From an uncultured Muribaculaceae bacterium (lineage in GTDB: Bacteria > Bacteroidota > Bacteroidia > Bacteroidales > Muribaculaceae), in assembly GCA_910578665.1 (NCBI GenBank), contig CAJTQU010000006.1, forward strand, positions 1-64,000: a DNA stretch of 64,000 nucleotides, written 5' to 3'. The translations under genes were made by a program, and so were the position numbers. Below, piece after piece: positions 55,626 through 64,000 of this stretch. Within the stretch, counting starts at the first letter, position 1. Every line of letters begins with the position of its first letter. The notes under the pieces are model-generated. The model saw nothing but the letters and a program-made list of their open reading frames with translations, made no database searches and was not told the origin of the DNA.

Positions 55626-57450
55626 AGGACCTAGAGCTATTGAACTGCTGTCACCCGCGCGCGATGCTGCAACCGGGATAGCGGCAATAACACATGGCGC
55701 AGATGCCGTGTACATAGGGCCGGCTAAATTCGGCGCACGCTCTGCCGCGGGCAATACCACTGATGACCTGAAACGCCTGGCTGATTTCGCCCATCAGTAC
55801 CGCGCCAAGGTGTATGCCACTGTCAATACCATATTATACGACCACGAACTACGCCAGGCGGAACGTATGATAACAGACCTGTATAATGCAGGAATTGATG
55901 CCGTAATAGTGCAGGATATGGCTGTGCTGCGCCTGGACATTCCGCCTATAGAACTGCACGCAAGCACACAATGTGACACCCGTACACCGGAAAAAGCACG
56001 GTTCCTGCAGGAAGCCGGATTCTCGCAAATCGTACTTGCCAGAGAGATGACGCTGCCCGAGATCTATGATATAACGGCCGCGGTAGATGTTCCTGTGGAA
56101 TGCTTCATACACGGCGCTCTGTGCGTAAGCTATTCCGGACGCTGCCATGCCTCTTTCGCAACATGCGGCAGAAGCGCCAACAGAGGCAGTTGCGCCCAGC
56201 TATGCCGATTACCTTACGAGCTGCGTGACGCCCGGGGCAACAAGCTGCATGCCTCATCCCACCTGCTTTCGCTAAAAGATTTCAACACCTCGCTTCTGCT
56301 TGATGACTTACTCGATGCAGGAGCCTCTTCACTAAAAATAGAAGGAAGGCTCAAGGACACCGAATATGTAAAAAATGTCACGGCTGCATACAGGCACATA
56401 CTGGATAAAATAATCTCTGACAACCCTGATAAATACACAAGAAGCTCGACAGGCACTGCCGAATACAGGTTCGACCCAGTTCTCAGTAAGAGTTTCAACC
56501 GCGGCTTCACGCATTATTTCCTGACTGACAGGCAGGCACGTCAAATATCTTCACCTCTTACGCCTAAATCATTAGGCGAACCTATAGAAAACAATAGCGT
56601 GCTGCATGCCGGTGACGGCCTGTCATTCTTTAACCGAGGCGGAGAGTATGAGGGATTCCGTGTAAACCGTATAGACAGCGGTAAAATTATTCCTGCAAAA
56701 ATGGTTAAGATACCGCGCGGTACACAACTATTCAGGACTTATGACTACCAGTTCGACAGGCAGCTCCGACAGGCTGACAGCGCCACAAGAAGGATTGAAA
56801 TAGATGTAACACTGTATGCTGACCGTGTGTGCGCATCAGACACACGCGGATGCCGTGTGGTAATTCCTTATGCCGGCACGCGAGATAAAGCACGCGGCAA
56901 AATGGACTACCGCCATATTTTTGAAAAAACAGGATCTAGTATATACCGTCTCAGAAATTTCACACAAGAACTGTCACCCGACATATTCATACCGGCCTCG
57001 GAATTAACGGCCTTACGCCGTAAATTAATCACCGCGCTTGATGATAATGCGAAATGCACCTGGCATCGCAATCTGAGACGTAAGGAGAATATTAGTTTCC
57101 CTTATCCGCAAGACAAGCTCTCTTACGCGGACAATGTCTCAAACTCACTTGCATATAAATTCTACGCCGACCACTGTGTAGGACATATAGAACAGGCTTT
57201 GGAATGCGACCATGATTATCGTGAGGCAGGAGCCGGAAAAGTCGTAATGACTACCCGCCACTGCATACTGCGCGAACTCGGCTTATGCAAGAAGACAGCA
57301 AAGGGTTCTAAAATAAAAGAGCCGCTCTCCATTGTCAACGACAAGGGCGCGGCCTTTATGCTCAGATTTAATTGTAATCGCTGTGAAATGCAGCTTGTGA
57401 TGCCTATGGCAGATGATGTGAAACCTAAACGCCGCGGAAGTAGGGATTAA
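55615..57450 (+). CDS. Peptidase U32 family protein (RNA hydroxylation-type)
   Basis: A 611-residue U32 protein. The start at 55615 is chosen because GAGGG lies 8 bases upstream; 55600 would add five residues. The N-terminal domain has LLSPARDAATGIAAITHGAD and the family signature VECFIHGALCVSYSGRCHAS, then NRGSCAQLCRLPYEL with the four cysteine positions used for an iron-sulfur cluster. The C-terminal half resembles DUF3656. Escherichia coli relatives TrhP and RlhA hydroxylate tRNA uridine and 23S rRNA cytidine; the length and DUF3656 part favour an RlhA-type enzyme, but the substrate is uncertain. Overlaps the PurF-like gene by 11 bases and the next gene tail-to-tail by 26 bases. Confidence 0.82.
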   Translation: MHVKGPRAIELLSPARDAATGIAAITHGADAVYIGPAKFGARSAAGNTTDDLKRLADFAHQYRAKVYATVNTILYDHELRQAERMITDLYNAGIDAVIVQDMAVLRLDIPPIELHASTQCDTRTPEKARFLQEAGFSQIVLAREMTLPEIYDITAAVDVPVECFIHGALCVSYSGRCHASFATCGRSANRGSCAQLCRLPYELRDARGNKLHASSHLLSLKDFNTSLLLDDLLDAGASSLKIEGRLKDTEYVKNVTAAYRHILDKIISDNPDKYTRSSTGTAEYRFDPVLSKSFNRGFTHYFLTDRQARQISSPLTPKSLGEPIENNSVLHAGDGLSFFNRGGEYEGFRVNRIDSGKIIPAKMVKIPRGTQLFRTYDYQFDRQLRQADSATRRIEIDVTLYADRVCASDTRGCRVVIPYAGTRDKARGKMDYRHIFEKTGSSIYRLRNFTQELSPDIFIPASELTALRRKLITALDDNAKCTWHRNLRRKENISFPYPQDKLSYADNVSNSLAYKFYADHCVGHIEQALECDHDYREAGAGKVVMTTRHCILRELGLCKKTAKGSKIKEPLSIVNDKGAAFMLRFNCNRCEMQLVMPMADDVKPKRRGSRD

Positions 57451-58078
57451 GGCGTTTTTCGTCTCCTATGGTCGAAGCCGGGCCGTGGCCGGGCAATACC
57501 ACAGTGTCATTAGGCAGGGTAAATAATTTTTCACGTATGGATTGCAGCAGAATATCGTAGTCTCCTCCAGGCAGATCCGTGCGGCCGATACTTCCGCAAA
57601 ACAATGCGTCTCCCGTTATAACGAATGCATCCTTTTCGTCATACAGAGCGATGCTGCCAGGACTATGGCCGGGCACAGTGAGCACTTTAAGCTGTCCGTT
57701 GCCAATCCTCACTATGTCACCGTTGGTCAAATATGTGCTCACTGGCACGATTTGAGGCGACCTGCGCAAACCGAAACTTTGCGCCTGCTCCACTAGGCGT
57801 ACAGCCAGAAAATCATCATTCTTGTTCGCTTCCGGCTTCAATCCGTAGAGCTGGTCTATAAAGTCATTGCCCATGACATGGTCTATATGCTGGTGGGTGT
57901 TTATCAGATGTACCGGTTTTAGATGCATCGATTCGATAGTCTTCACCAGACGAGAAGTCTCGGTCGTGTCAAACATACCGGGGTCCACTATTGCGCATTC
58001 ATGTGTCTCAGGGTCTATGACCACATAAGTGTTAACACAAAAATCATTGAATGACAGGGTTACAACTTTCATAAACAA
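57425..58078 (-). CDS. Metallo-beta-lactamase-fold hydrolase
   Basis: A 217-residue glyoxalase II-like hydrolase. The metal motif THQHIDH (about 60-66, HxHxDH) is present, and further ligands lie in VPGHSPGS, GDALF and LPGHGPAS. The sequence resembles the YcbL-type thioesterase/glyoxalase group, which hydrolyses thioester-like substrates. The true substrate is unknown. It is the last gene of lpxA-cdsA-rsmG and overlaps the end of the U32 gene by 26 bases in the opposite direction. Confidence 0.86.
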   Translation of the reverse strand: MFMKVVTLSFNDFCVNTYVVIDPETHECAIVDPGMFDTTETSRLVKTIESMHLKPVHLINTHQHIDHVMGNDFIDQLYGLKPEANKNDDFLAVRLVEQAQSFGLRRSPQIVPVSTYLTNGDIVRIGNGQLKVLTVPGHSPGSIALYDEKDAFVITGDALFCGSIGRTDLPGGDYDILLQSIREKLFTLPNDTVVLPGHGPASTIGDEKRLNPYFRGV

Positions 58079-58090
58079 TATCTTTAAATG

Positions 58091-58723
58091 TTATTTATTC
58101 ACAGGGGTGTATGTGATACATTTGGTGGAGAAAAACTCATCGTCAGGGAAATATGACAATAGAGGCTCCACTATCGTGATGTTTTTATACTGCCCGAGTT
58201 CATCATCCAGCTCTCCCCCCTTAAGTGTTATAACTCCGTTAGGATAACCATTAAATTGCCGGCCTGAAATGTTCTTACGGCTCAGACGCACAAGATCCGG
58301 CAGAGGCATTACCGCACGGCTGACAACAAACTGTACCTGCTCCTTGCATTCGGCTATGTCTCCGTGCTGGAAACTTACATTCTCCAGCCCTATAGCTTCG
58401 GCTATAGATGACGCCACCCTAATCTTTTTGCCTATACGGTCTATAAGGTGAAAATGTACCTCAGGAAACATAACGGCCAGTGGCAAGCCTGGCAAACCGC
58501 CTCCGCAACCAAAGTCAAGTACCCTGGTACCGTCGGCAAACCGCATAAAGCGAGCTATCGACAGCGAATGGAGCAGATGGCGAACCTCCAGGTTTGCAAT
58601 ATCCTTACGGGATATGACATTGATTTTCTCATTCCACTCGGCATACAGGCCGGTCATTGCGTCCAGACGGTCGCGCTGACACTCAGTCAGATTAGGGAAA
58701 TAGTGCAATATTCGGTCTATCAT
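58091..58723 (-). CDS. rsmG: 16S rRNA (guanine-527-N7) methyltransferase
   Basis: Methylates 16S rRNA at G527 using S-adenosylmethionine. The 210-residue protein has the conserved N-terminal region (YAEWNEKINVISRKDIANLE), the SAM-binding glycine loop VLDFGCGGGLPGLPLAV (about 68-84) and VSRAVMPLPDLV, with the target-loop region near the C-terminus. It sits 21 bases after cdsA and 12 bases before the metallohydrolase gene on the minus strand. Confidence 0.94.
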   Translation of the reverse strand: MIDRILHYFPNLTECQRDRLDAMTGLYAEWNEKINVISRKDIANLEVRHLLHSLSIARFMRFADGTRVLDFGCGGGLPGLPLAVMFPEVHFHLIDRIGKKIRVASSIAEAIGLENVSFQHGDIAECKEQVQFVVSRAVMPLPDLVRLSRKNISGRQFNGYPNGVITLKGGELDDELGQYKNITIVEPLLSYFPDDEFFSTKCITYTPVNK

Positions 58724-58744
58724 AAACTTAAGTCTGTCGCTATA

Positions 58745-59614
58745 TCACACGTTAATATTAAAATTCAACATCATGCATAGCAGCGTTATTACGCACAGTG
58801 CCGGCATCACAAACAGCATCGAATCAATTCTGTCAAGTATGCCTCCGTGGCCGGGAATAAGCCTGCCTGAATCTTTCGCTCCCACGCTGCGCTTTATCAT
58901 TGATTCGAACAGATCTCCAAGAGTGGCAAAGACGCACACTGCGACCGGGACAACCACTGCATAAGACACTATACCCAGATACAACGGGCTGCACATCCGT
59001 TCGCTCACGCCCGTAAAAGCCAGGACAACTCCGGTGGCAACGCATAAGGCCAGTCCGCCCAGAAATCCCTCCCATGTTTTCTTTGGTGAAAGACGTTCAA
59101 ACAGTTTATGTTTTCCGAAACTTTTCCCTACCAGAAACGCCCCTGTGTCATTAAGCCATATAAATATAAATATCAACAGCACGAGGCCGGCAGAAAACAT
59201 AGCCAGTATCTGCGCACAAACCAGACCAAGGCCCAGATACATCTGTCCGAAAAGCGAGTAGGCCGTATCTCTGGCTGCATTATCTGACTTCTGATATAAC
59301 GAGGCACAAAGGCGGACAATCAGATAAAGCAGATAACATGTACCGACACTAAACACCGGCGCCATATACGGCATTATACCCGAGGTTGTCAATACCGCCC
59401 ATGAGGTAAGACAAAGCATACCGAATACATCCAGAGCACATACGGGCGTCGGCTGTCCGTCCCGACCGCATGTCAGGGTATTAAGTTCAACAATGGCAAA
59501 TATACCAAATGCCATACATAAAAACATGAATGCCATATTGGTAAAAACCAGTGATCCCACTATAAGTGCCACATATAGTGTACCCGATATGCCGCGCAGC
59601 AATAAATTATTCAT
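58745..59614 (-). CDS. cdsA: Phosphatidate cytidylyltransferase
   Basis: Makes CDP-diacylglycerol from phosphatidate and CTP at the inner membrane. The 289-residue protein has about eight membrane segments. The C-terminal signature is SVGAKDSGRLIPGHGGILDR (about 244-263), followed by DSMLFVMPAL, which holds the family's conserved acidic and basic residues. NDTGAFLVGKSFGKHK (about 158-173) is the other conserved block. It follows lpxA by 7 bases and precedes rsmG by 21 bases. Confidence 0.95.
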   Translation of the reverse strand: MNNLLLRGISGTLYVALIVGSLVFTNMAFMFLCMAFGIFAIVELNTLTCGRDGQPTPVCALDVFGMLCLTSWAVLTTSGIMPYMAPVFSVGTCYLLYLIVRLCASLYQKSDNAARDTAYSLFGQMYLGLGLVCAQILAMFSAGLVLLIFIFIWLNDTGAFLVGKSFGKHKLFERLSPKKTWEGFLGGLALCVATGVVLAFTGVSERMCSPLYLGIVSYAVVVPVAVCVFATLGDLFESMIKRSVGAKDSGRLIPGHGGILDRIDSMLFVMPALCVITLLCMMLNFNINV

Positions 59615-59621
59615 CGACAGA

Positions 59622-60419
59622 TCAATATTCGGTAAAATTATGCGAAGCAGCCGCGATACTCATGCCGTGATCCCTTATAAAATTGAGAATGGCATCACGC
59701 TCTTTTGATGGAGCCACATCCTCCTGTATCCTGCGCATGGCATTGAACAATGAGGTTCCGCACTGGTATATATGGCGGTAGCACTTCGCAATATCGTCTA
59801 TACGGTCTTCGCACATATTGCCCTTACGCAATATAAAAGCATTGACACCGTAATATGAAATCGGATTATGTGCCATAATGGCATAGGGAGGCACATGATT
59901 ATTGATACGGCATCCCCCCTTTACTAAGGCCCATTCGCCCACATGGCATTTCTCATGGACTATAACACCGGATGACAATATTGTATAATCCTGGATTTTA
60001 CAGTCACCGGCAATTTTGACACCGTTACCCACCACGCAATAGTCTCCCACATGCGAATCATGGCCTATGTGGGTCTGAGCCATGACATACGAATTATTTC
60101 CCACACTTGTGCTGCCCCCTTCGTGGATAGAACGGTTGATTATCACATGCTGGTATATCTTCGTGTTATCGCCTATTATGCAACGGCCTTTCTCCCCTTT
60201 CCAGCGGAAATCCTGAGGATCCGCACCAATCACGCACCCGTCATACACACTGGTGTTTTTGCCTATGACAGTTCCGCCTATTATACTGGCGTGAGACATG
60301 ATATGGCTTCCCTCGCCTATCTCTACATCTTTGTCTATAAACACGAATGCTTCCACTTTTACGTCTTCTGCAAGACGAGCGTCGGGATGCACATACGCCA
60401 AAGGACTGATTACGGCCAT
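59622..60419 (-). CDS. lpxA: UDP-N-acetylglucosamine acyltransferase
   Basis: First enzyme of lipid A synthesis, transferring an acyl chain to UDP-GlcNAc. The 265-residue protein is a left-handed beta helix of hexapeptide repeats (for example ISPLAYVHPDARLAEDVKVE and IGEGSHIMSHASIIGG), with catalytic His in MAQTHIGHDSHVG (about 113-125). The C-terminal helical domain starts near 190 (AIMAHNPISYYGVNAFILR). It leads the lpxA-cdsA-rsmG-metallohydrolase unit; its promoter overlaps the upstream terminator. Confidence 0.95.
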   Translation of the reverse strand: MAVISPLAYVHPDARLAEDVKVEAFVFIDKDVEIGEGSHIMSHASIIGGTVIGKNTSVYDGCVIGADPQDFRWKGEKGRCIIGDNTKIYQHVIINRSIHEGGSTSVGNNSYVMAQTHIGHDSHVGDYCVVGNGVKIAGDCKIQDYTILSSGVIVHEKCHVGEWALVKGGCRINNHVPPYAIMAHNPISYYGVNAFILRKGNMCEDRIDDIAKCYRHIYQCGTSLFNAMRRIQEDVAPSKERDAILNFIRDHGMSIAAASHNFTEY

Positions 60420-60466
60420 AGCAATTGAGTTTTCTTGTTAAACAAATACGCGATGTTTAGGTTTTA

Positions 60467-60498
60467 CAAAATTAATAAATATTAATTAAAAAAACAAC
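60467..60498 (-). promoter_or_regulatory. Promoter of lpxA
   Basis: On the minus strand GTTG (60498-60495) and TAATTTTG (60474-60467) are 20 bases apart. The upstream element lies inside one arm of the efflux-operon terminator at 60489-60534. Confidence 0.6.
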
Positions 60499-60534
60499 GT
60501 CTGTGTGTAAATAATCTCACAGACGTTGTTTTTT
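60489..60534 (-). terminator. Terminator of the efflux operon
   Basis: A 17-base-pair perfect stem (60489-60505 with 60518-60534) with a 12-base loop ends in a T run on both strands (six A residues at one edge, six T residues at the other). It follows the outer-membrane factor gene and would work in either direction. Confidence 0.85.
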
Positions 60535-60552
60535 ATTAACTGTTCTTTCCTA

Positions 60553-61926
60553 TCAGCGGCCTCCGCCCAATGCCTGGTAGAGACTGACCATGGCGCTTAC
60601 CTGGCTGTGCCAGCTGTTGATTTCGGACAGCTGGGCGCTTAAAAGTCCCTGCTGGGCAGTCAGCACCTCAAGATAAGTAGACTGGCCCAGAGTAAGCAGC
60701 TGCTGCGTATAATCCACTGATTTCTCCAGCTCGTCTATCTGCTTGCCCAACATCTCGGCCTTTCGCACATTCGTACTGTAGGCTACAAGCGCGTCACTGA
60801 CTTCGGCACTGGCGTTCAGTACGGTATATTGGAAATTATTCAGAGCCTGCTGCTGCTGTGCCTTTGCAGCCTCTAGTGTGGCTATATTCTGGCCGCGAGA
60901 AAACAGAGGGGCTGTCAGCGAGCCAGCAAGCTGTATAAACCATTTGCCGGGATTGGTAATCAGGCCGCCCACAAGATTGGTGAAGCCACCTTGGGCGGAA
61001 ATAACTATCGAGGGATAGAAATTAGCCCTTGCAGAATTTGTAGCATAGTATGCCATAGCGAAACTGTTTTCCGCAGCACGCACATCGGGACGGGCTGCCA
61101 GATAGCTCATAGGCACGCCGGCCGTAAGCTCGGCAGGAGGCGTAAACTTCATGTCTTTTGTCACCGGCCATGTCTGGGGCAGTGTGTTAAGCAAGAGCGA
61201 CATTGTGTTCTGGGCTTCATGGATAGCAGCCTCCAAATCAGGGATGGAAGCCCGTATCGCATAATAGTTCGCGCGTGTCTGCACCACCGCTGCCTCGTTC
61301 ACACGGGCGGCCTGCTTCATCAGCTCCATGCTCTTCACTTGCTCTTCCCATAGATTCGCCGTCTGGTTAGATACCTCAAGCTGCATATTCAGCGCAGCTA
61401 TGGCATAATATGTATTTGCCACGGCACCGATGATCTGCGAGCGTACCGCACACCGGTAGTTCTCGGCCTGCTGCACACCCACCTCGGCTGCGCGTTTGCG
61501 ATTGAGTATCTTGCCGAACGCGTCTATCTCCCAGCTGGCAGACAGAGGAAGCGTATAGCTCCAGTTCATATGCGAGCCGCCATAAGAAGCGGTTCCGCCG
61601 TTGGGGGCAAATGCCAGCGAGGGGAAATAACTGAGCTTGGCTCCTTTCAACTGTGCCTGGGCTATTTCTACATTCAGACGCGCATTATCCAAATCCTTAT
61701 TATTGGCAAGGGCTGTGCGTATCAGCGTCTGAAGCTGTGGGTCGGTAAATGTCTGTTCCCAGCCCAGATTGCCCAAGGATGACGAATCTACCGGAGCTTC
61801 AAGCGCTTTCCTATACTGGTTGATTACCGCATTATCCTCTGGCAGTTCATATTTCTTATAGATGTGGCAGCTGCTAAGTGCAGCCACCAACATCGCTGAT
61901 ATGACGATTCTTCCTGTAAGTTTCAT
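60553..61926 (-). CDS. Outer-membrane efflux lipoprotein (NodT/OprM family)
   Basis: TolC-type outer-membrane channel of an RND efflux pump. The 457-residue protein has a lipoprotein signal with lipobox LSSC, so Cys20 is the acylated residue. The repeated outer-membrane-factor halves include LTALRTALANNKDLDNAR-like and ATLEAAKAQQQQALNNFQYT segments and FYPSLAFAPNGGTASYGGSHM. The SYLAARPDVRAAENSFAMAY segment is typical. It starts on the last base of the pump gene stop codon (TAATG), so translation is coupled. A periplasmic adaptor gene should lie further upstream, beyond the right edge. Confidence 0.92.
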   Translation of the reverse strand: MKLTGRIVISAMLVAALSSCHIYKKYELPEDNAVINQYRKALEAPVDSSSLGNLGWEQTFTDPQLQTLIRTALANNKDLDNARLNVEIAQAQLKGAKLSYFPSLAFAPNGGTASYGGSHMNWSYTLPLSASWEIDAFGKILNRKRAAEVGVQQAENYRCAVRSQIIGAVANTYYAIAALNMQLEVSNQTANLWEEQVKSMELMKQAARVNEAAVVQTRANYYAIRASIPDLEAAIHEAQNTMSLLLNTLPQTWPVTKDMKFTPPAELTAGVPMSYLAARPDVRAAENSFAMAYYATNSARANFYPSIVISAQGGFTNLVGGLITNPGKWFIQLAGSLTAPLFSRGQNIATLEAAKAQQQQALNNFQYTVLNASAEVSDALVAYSTNVRKAEMLGKQIDELEKSVDYTQQLLTLGQSTYLEVLTAQQGLLSAQLSEINSWHSQVSAMVSLYQALGGGR

Positions 61927-64000
61927 TATTTATTCGGAAGGTTTTCGGGGTTTATACTGTATTGCTCTATCTCGGCACTTATACCGTCTGTATTCTTGTC
62001 ATGCCACTTAGGCGGTCTGATTTTCTCTTGCAGGTGCATGAATGCCACAAACATGGCCGGCACTATAAACACCTGCAGGATCATACCGATAAGCATGCCG
62101 CCTACGGCGCCCGTGCCAAGTGCCTGGTTTCCGTTGGCTCCGGCACCATGCGCAAACATCATGGGAAGCAGACCGATAATCATGGCCAGAGAAGTCATAA
62201 GGATAGGACGCAGACGAGCTACGGCACCCTGTATGGCGGCCTTAGAGATACCCATGCCTGTCTGACGGCGTTCCAATGCGAATTCCACGATAAGGATGGC
62301 ATTCTTCGCCAACAGACCTATAAGCATAATCAGTGCGATCTGGAGATAGATGTTATTGGCTATATCACGGAAATGTGCAAATAAGAAAGTACCCATAAGA
62401 CCGAACGGCACAGAAAGGATAACGGCCCAAGGCAGGACGTAGCTCTCATACTGTGCAGACAGAAGCAGGTACACGAACAGAAGCACGAGGGCAAAGATAT
62501 AAGCTGTCGAACCACTGCCCTGCGATGCCATTTCGCGCGTCATACCGGCATACTCAAAACCATAGCCGGTGGGGAGTGTCTGCTGGGCCACTTCATTAAT
62601 AACCTTGATGGCATCACCAGAAGACACTCCTGGAGCCGGGTTACCTGTGACAGATATAGAAGTGTACATGTTGAAGCGGTCAAGCATGTCAGGACCATAT
62701 ACGCGCGTCAGCTTGACAAAATTGTCTATAGGCGCCATTTCGGCACCGTTGCGCACTTTGATCTGTTTCAATGTCTCAGGACTTACACGGGCATCGGGAG
62801 ATGCCTGCATCATAACACGGTACAACTTACCAAACTTGTTAAAGTTTGATATGTACATACCACCGTAATACCCCTGAAGGGTCTGGAGTATCATATTCTG
62901 TGTCAGACCGGCCTGCTTCACCTTAGCCACATCAATCTCCACCATATACTGGGGGAATGTGGGATTAAAGGTAGAATAAGCCATCTGGATCTCGGGACGC
63001 GCATTGAGGGCACCGATAAACTGCTGGTAGATCTGGAAGAATTTATTGAGATCGCCGCCAGTACGGTCCTGCAACTTGATCTCAAAACCATTGGTCACAG
63101 AATAACCGGAAATCATAGGGGGTTTAAAGAACATGATACGCGCATCAGGTATCGCCGCGCATTTCTGCATGAGCATGCCCAATACGGCATCGGCACTCTC
63201 CGTGTTGGCATCACGTTCATCCCACGGACGCAGCTTTATAATAAACGAACCATAGGAGTTACCCTGGCCGCCTATGAAACTGTAGCCCGTGATAGCCTGG
63301 CGCACGGCTATGGCCGGTATTGTTCCTGCTATACTGTCCACGCGGTTCATGACAGCAGTAGTTCGTTCCTGGCTAGTTGCCGGAGGCATATTGACAACAC
63401 CCATGATTGTACCAGTGTCCTCGTCAGGCACAAGGGCTGTGGGCGTAATCATCATATAATATCCCAATACCGCTATACTGGCTGCAACTATCGAAAACGA
63501 TATGACTTTGTGACGCAAAAATAAATCGGTCACTTTACGGTATACACCCAGCAATTTTGAGAATCCTGACTCGAATCCCTGGCGGAAACGGCTGCCGAAA
63601 AGTCCCATGAGAGCCAGCAGGGCCACACCACACGCCGTAGCCAGCTGCCAGACAGGTACTTCGGTAGAATACCATCCAAGAACCATGAAGAGTATGGCGG
63701 CACAAATCAACAGGGTTGTAACCAGAGGATGCCAGTTTATGGTCAAAGAACGTTTATAGCGTTTCTTAACTGTCGCGAAAGCCTCGCCATAAGCCTCGCC
63801 CATGCGTTCTTTAAGCGTGCTGTCAGGGTTGTTATGGGGTTTAAGCATTATTGCGCATAGAGCCGGCGTAAGCGTGAGCGCGTTTACTGCCGACAGGCCG
63901 ATGGCCATAGCCATGGTAAGACCGAACTGGCGATAGAACACACCCGATGTTCCTCCCAGGAACGATACCGGTACGAACACAAGCATCATGACCAAAGTGA
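61926..64000 (-). CDS. RND efflux transporter permease, 5' end outside the window
   Basis: Proton-driven inner-membrane pump of the HAE1/AcrB family, which exports drugs, bile salts or similar compounds with an adaptor and the outer-membrane factor downstream. About 690 C-terminal residues are present, and the frame runs past 64000 without a start. They include MVMMLVFVPVSFLGG, the membrane segments of the N-half end, the LTPALCAIML motif, a long periplasmic porter/docking region and the C-terminal FVYLLLSAQYESYVLPWAVI block, with ILIVEFALERRQTGM after it. The family is about 1,040 residues, so about one third is missing. The gene ends in TAATG, overlapping the next start by one base. Confidence 0.92.
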   Translation of the reverse strand, partial: TLVMMLVFVPVSFLGGTSGVFYRQFGLTMAMAIGLSAVNALTLTPALCAIMLKPHNNPDSTLKERMGEAYGEAFATVKKRYKRSLTINWHPLVTTLLICAAILFMVLGWYSTEVPVWQLATACGVALLALMGLFGSRFRQGFESGFSKLLGVYRKVTDLFLRHKVISFSIVAASIAVLGYYMMITPTALVPDEDTGTIMGVVNMPPATSQERTTAVMNRVDSIAGTIPAIAVRQAITGYSFIGGQGNSYGSFIIKLRPWDERDANTESADAVLGMLMQKCAAIPDARIMFFKPPMISGYSVTNGFEIKLQDRTGGDLNKFFQIYQQFIGALNARPEIQMAYSTFNPTFPQYMVEIDVAKVKQAGLTQNMILQTLQGYYGGMYISNFNKFGKLYRVMMQASPDARVSPETLKQIKVRNGAEMAPIDNFVKLTRVYGPDMLDRFNMYTSISVTGNPAPGVSSGDAIKVINEVAQQTLPTGYGFEYAGMTREMASQGSGSTAYIFALVLLFVYLLLSAQYESYVLPWAVILSVPFGLMGTFLFAHFRDIANNIYLQIALIMLIGLLAKNAILIVEFALERRQTGMGISKAAIQGAVARLRPILMTSLAMIIGLLPMMFAHGAGANGNQALGTGAVGGMLIGMILQVFIVPAMFVAFMHLQEKIRPPKWHDKNTDGISAEIEQYSINPENLPNK

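Noticed and set aside
1..64000. CRISPR array, rRNA operon, insertion sequence or prophage
   Set aside because: I looked for regular spaced repeats, rRNA-like sequence, transposase motifs and phage structural genes and saw none.

Overview
The window looks like a chromosomal segment of an anaerobic gut Bacteroidales bacterium, possibly a Muribaculaceae-like lineage. The order-level inference rests on a Bacteroides-type tryptophanase, TAnnTTTG-type promoters (often with a TTTG-like element about 20 bases upstream), the purH-mreBCD-mrdA-rodA cluster, a tpiA-SPOR-folE cluster, a CHU_C/type IX secretion-style C-terminal domain, NspC and an EFR1 ferredoxin. The family-level guess is weak. Nearly all of it is intact core-genome coding sequence; I see no rRNA, CRISPR array, insertion sequence or prophage. 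One tRNA-Arg lies near the left end, and the first 280 bases carry short direct repeats that could be the edge of an integrated element.

Layout. 0.3-2 kb: tRNA-Arg and tnaA. 2.3-4 kb: two HU-fold proteins, the second a membrane protein with a C-terminal LysM-like domain. 4-6.7 kb: clpB. 6.8-10 kb (minus): tpiA, a SPOR protein, folE, then a HipA-like kinase overlapping a DUF3037 protein. 10.3-14.3 kb (plus): uvrB and a YgiQ-type radical SAM gene, followed by a C-terminal remnant of an outer-membrane protein gene. 14.7-17.3 kb: clpC. 17.7-24.3 kb: gyrA, two related secreted repeat proteins, purH. 24.4-32 kb: the cell-elongation cluster mreB-mreC-mreD-mrdA-rodA, a small unknown gene, an acyltransferase and a nitrilase-type amidase. 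32-42.8 kb (minus): thioredoxin, uvrA, a CHU_C protein, a short malic enzyme, and the udk-lptB-CPBP-holA-EFR1 operon. 42.9-44.4 kb: MlaE/MlaF-type lipid transporter. 44.4-50.8 kb (minus): a compact S1/P1 nuclease - HsdR_N nuclease-like - UvrD - NspC - LipA - LipB operon. 51-57.5 kb (plus): CCA-type nucleotidyltransferase, Yip1-like membrane protein, smpB, a long amidophosphoribosyltransferase and a U32 protein. 57.4-60.4 kb (minus): lpxA-cdsA-rsmG-metallohydrolase. 60.5-64 kb: an RND efflux pump (cut by the right edge) and its outer-membrane lipoprotein.

The genes mainly serve envelope growth (Mre/RodA/PBP2, LptB, LpxA, CdsA, Mla), protein quality control (ClpB, ClpC, SmpB), DNA repair (UvrA, UvrB, UvrD, HolA, GyrA) and nucleotide or cofactor supply (PurH, PurF-like, FolE, LipA/LipB). 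The observations I would follow first are the HU-membrane-LysM protein, which could link DNA to the cell wall; matching sigma-54-like -24/-12 sequences in front of both clpB and clpC; the HipA-like/DUF3037 pair; the nuclease-nuclease-helicase operon; and the outer-membrane protein remnant at 14.4 kb.
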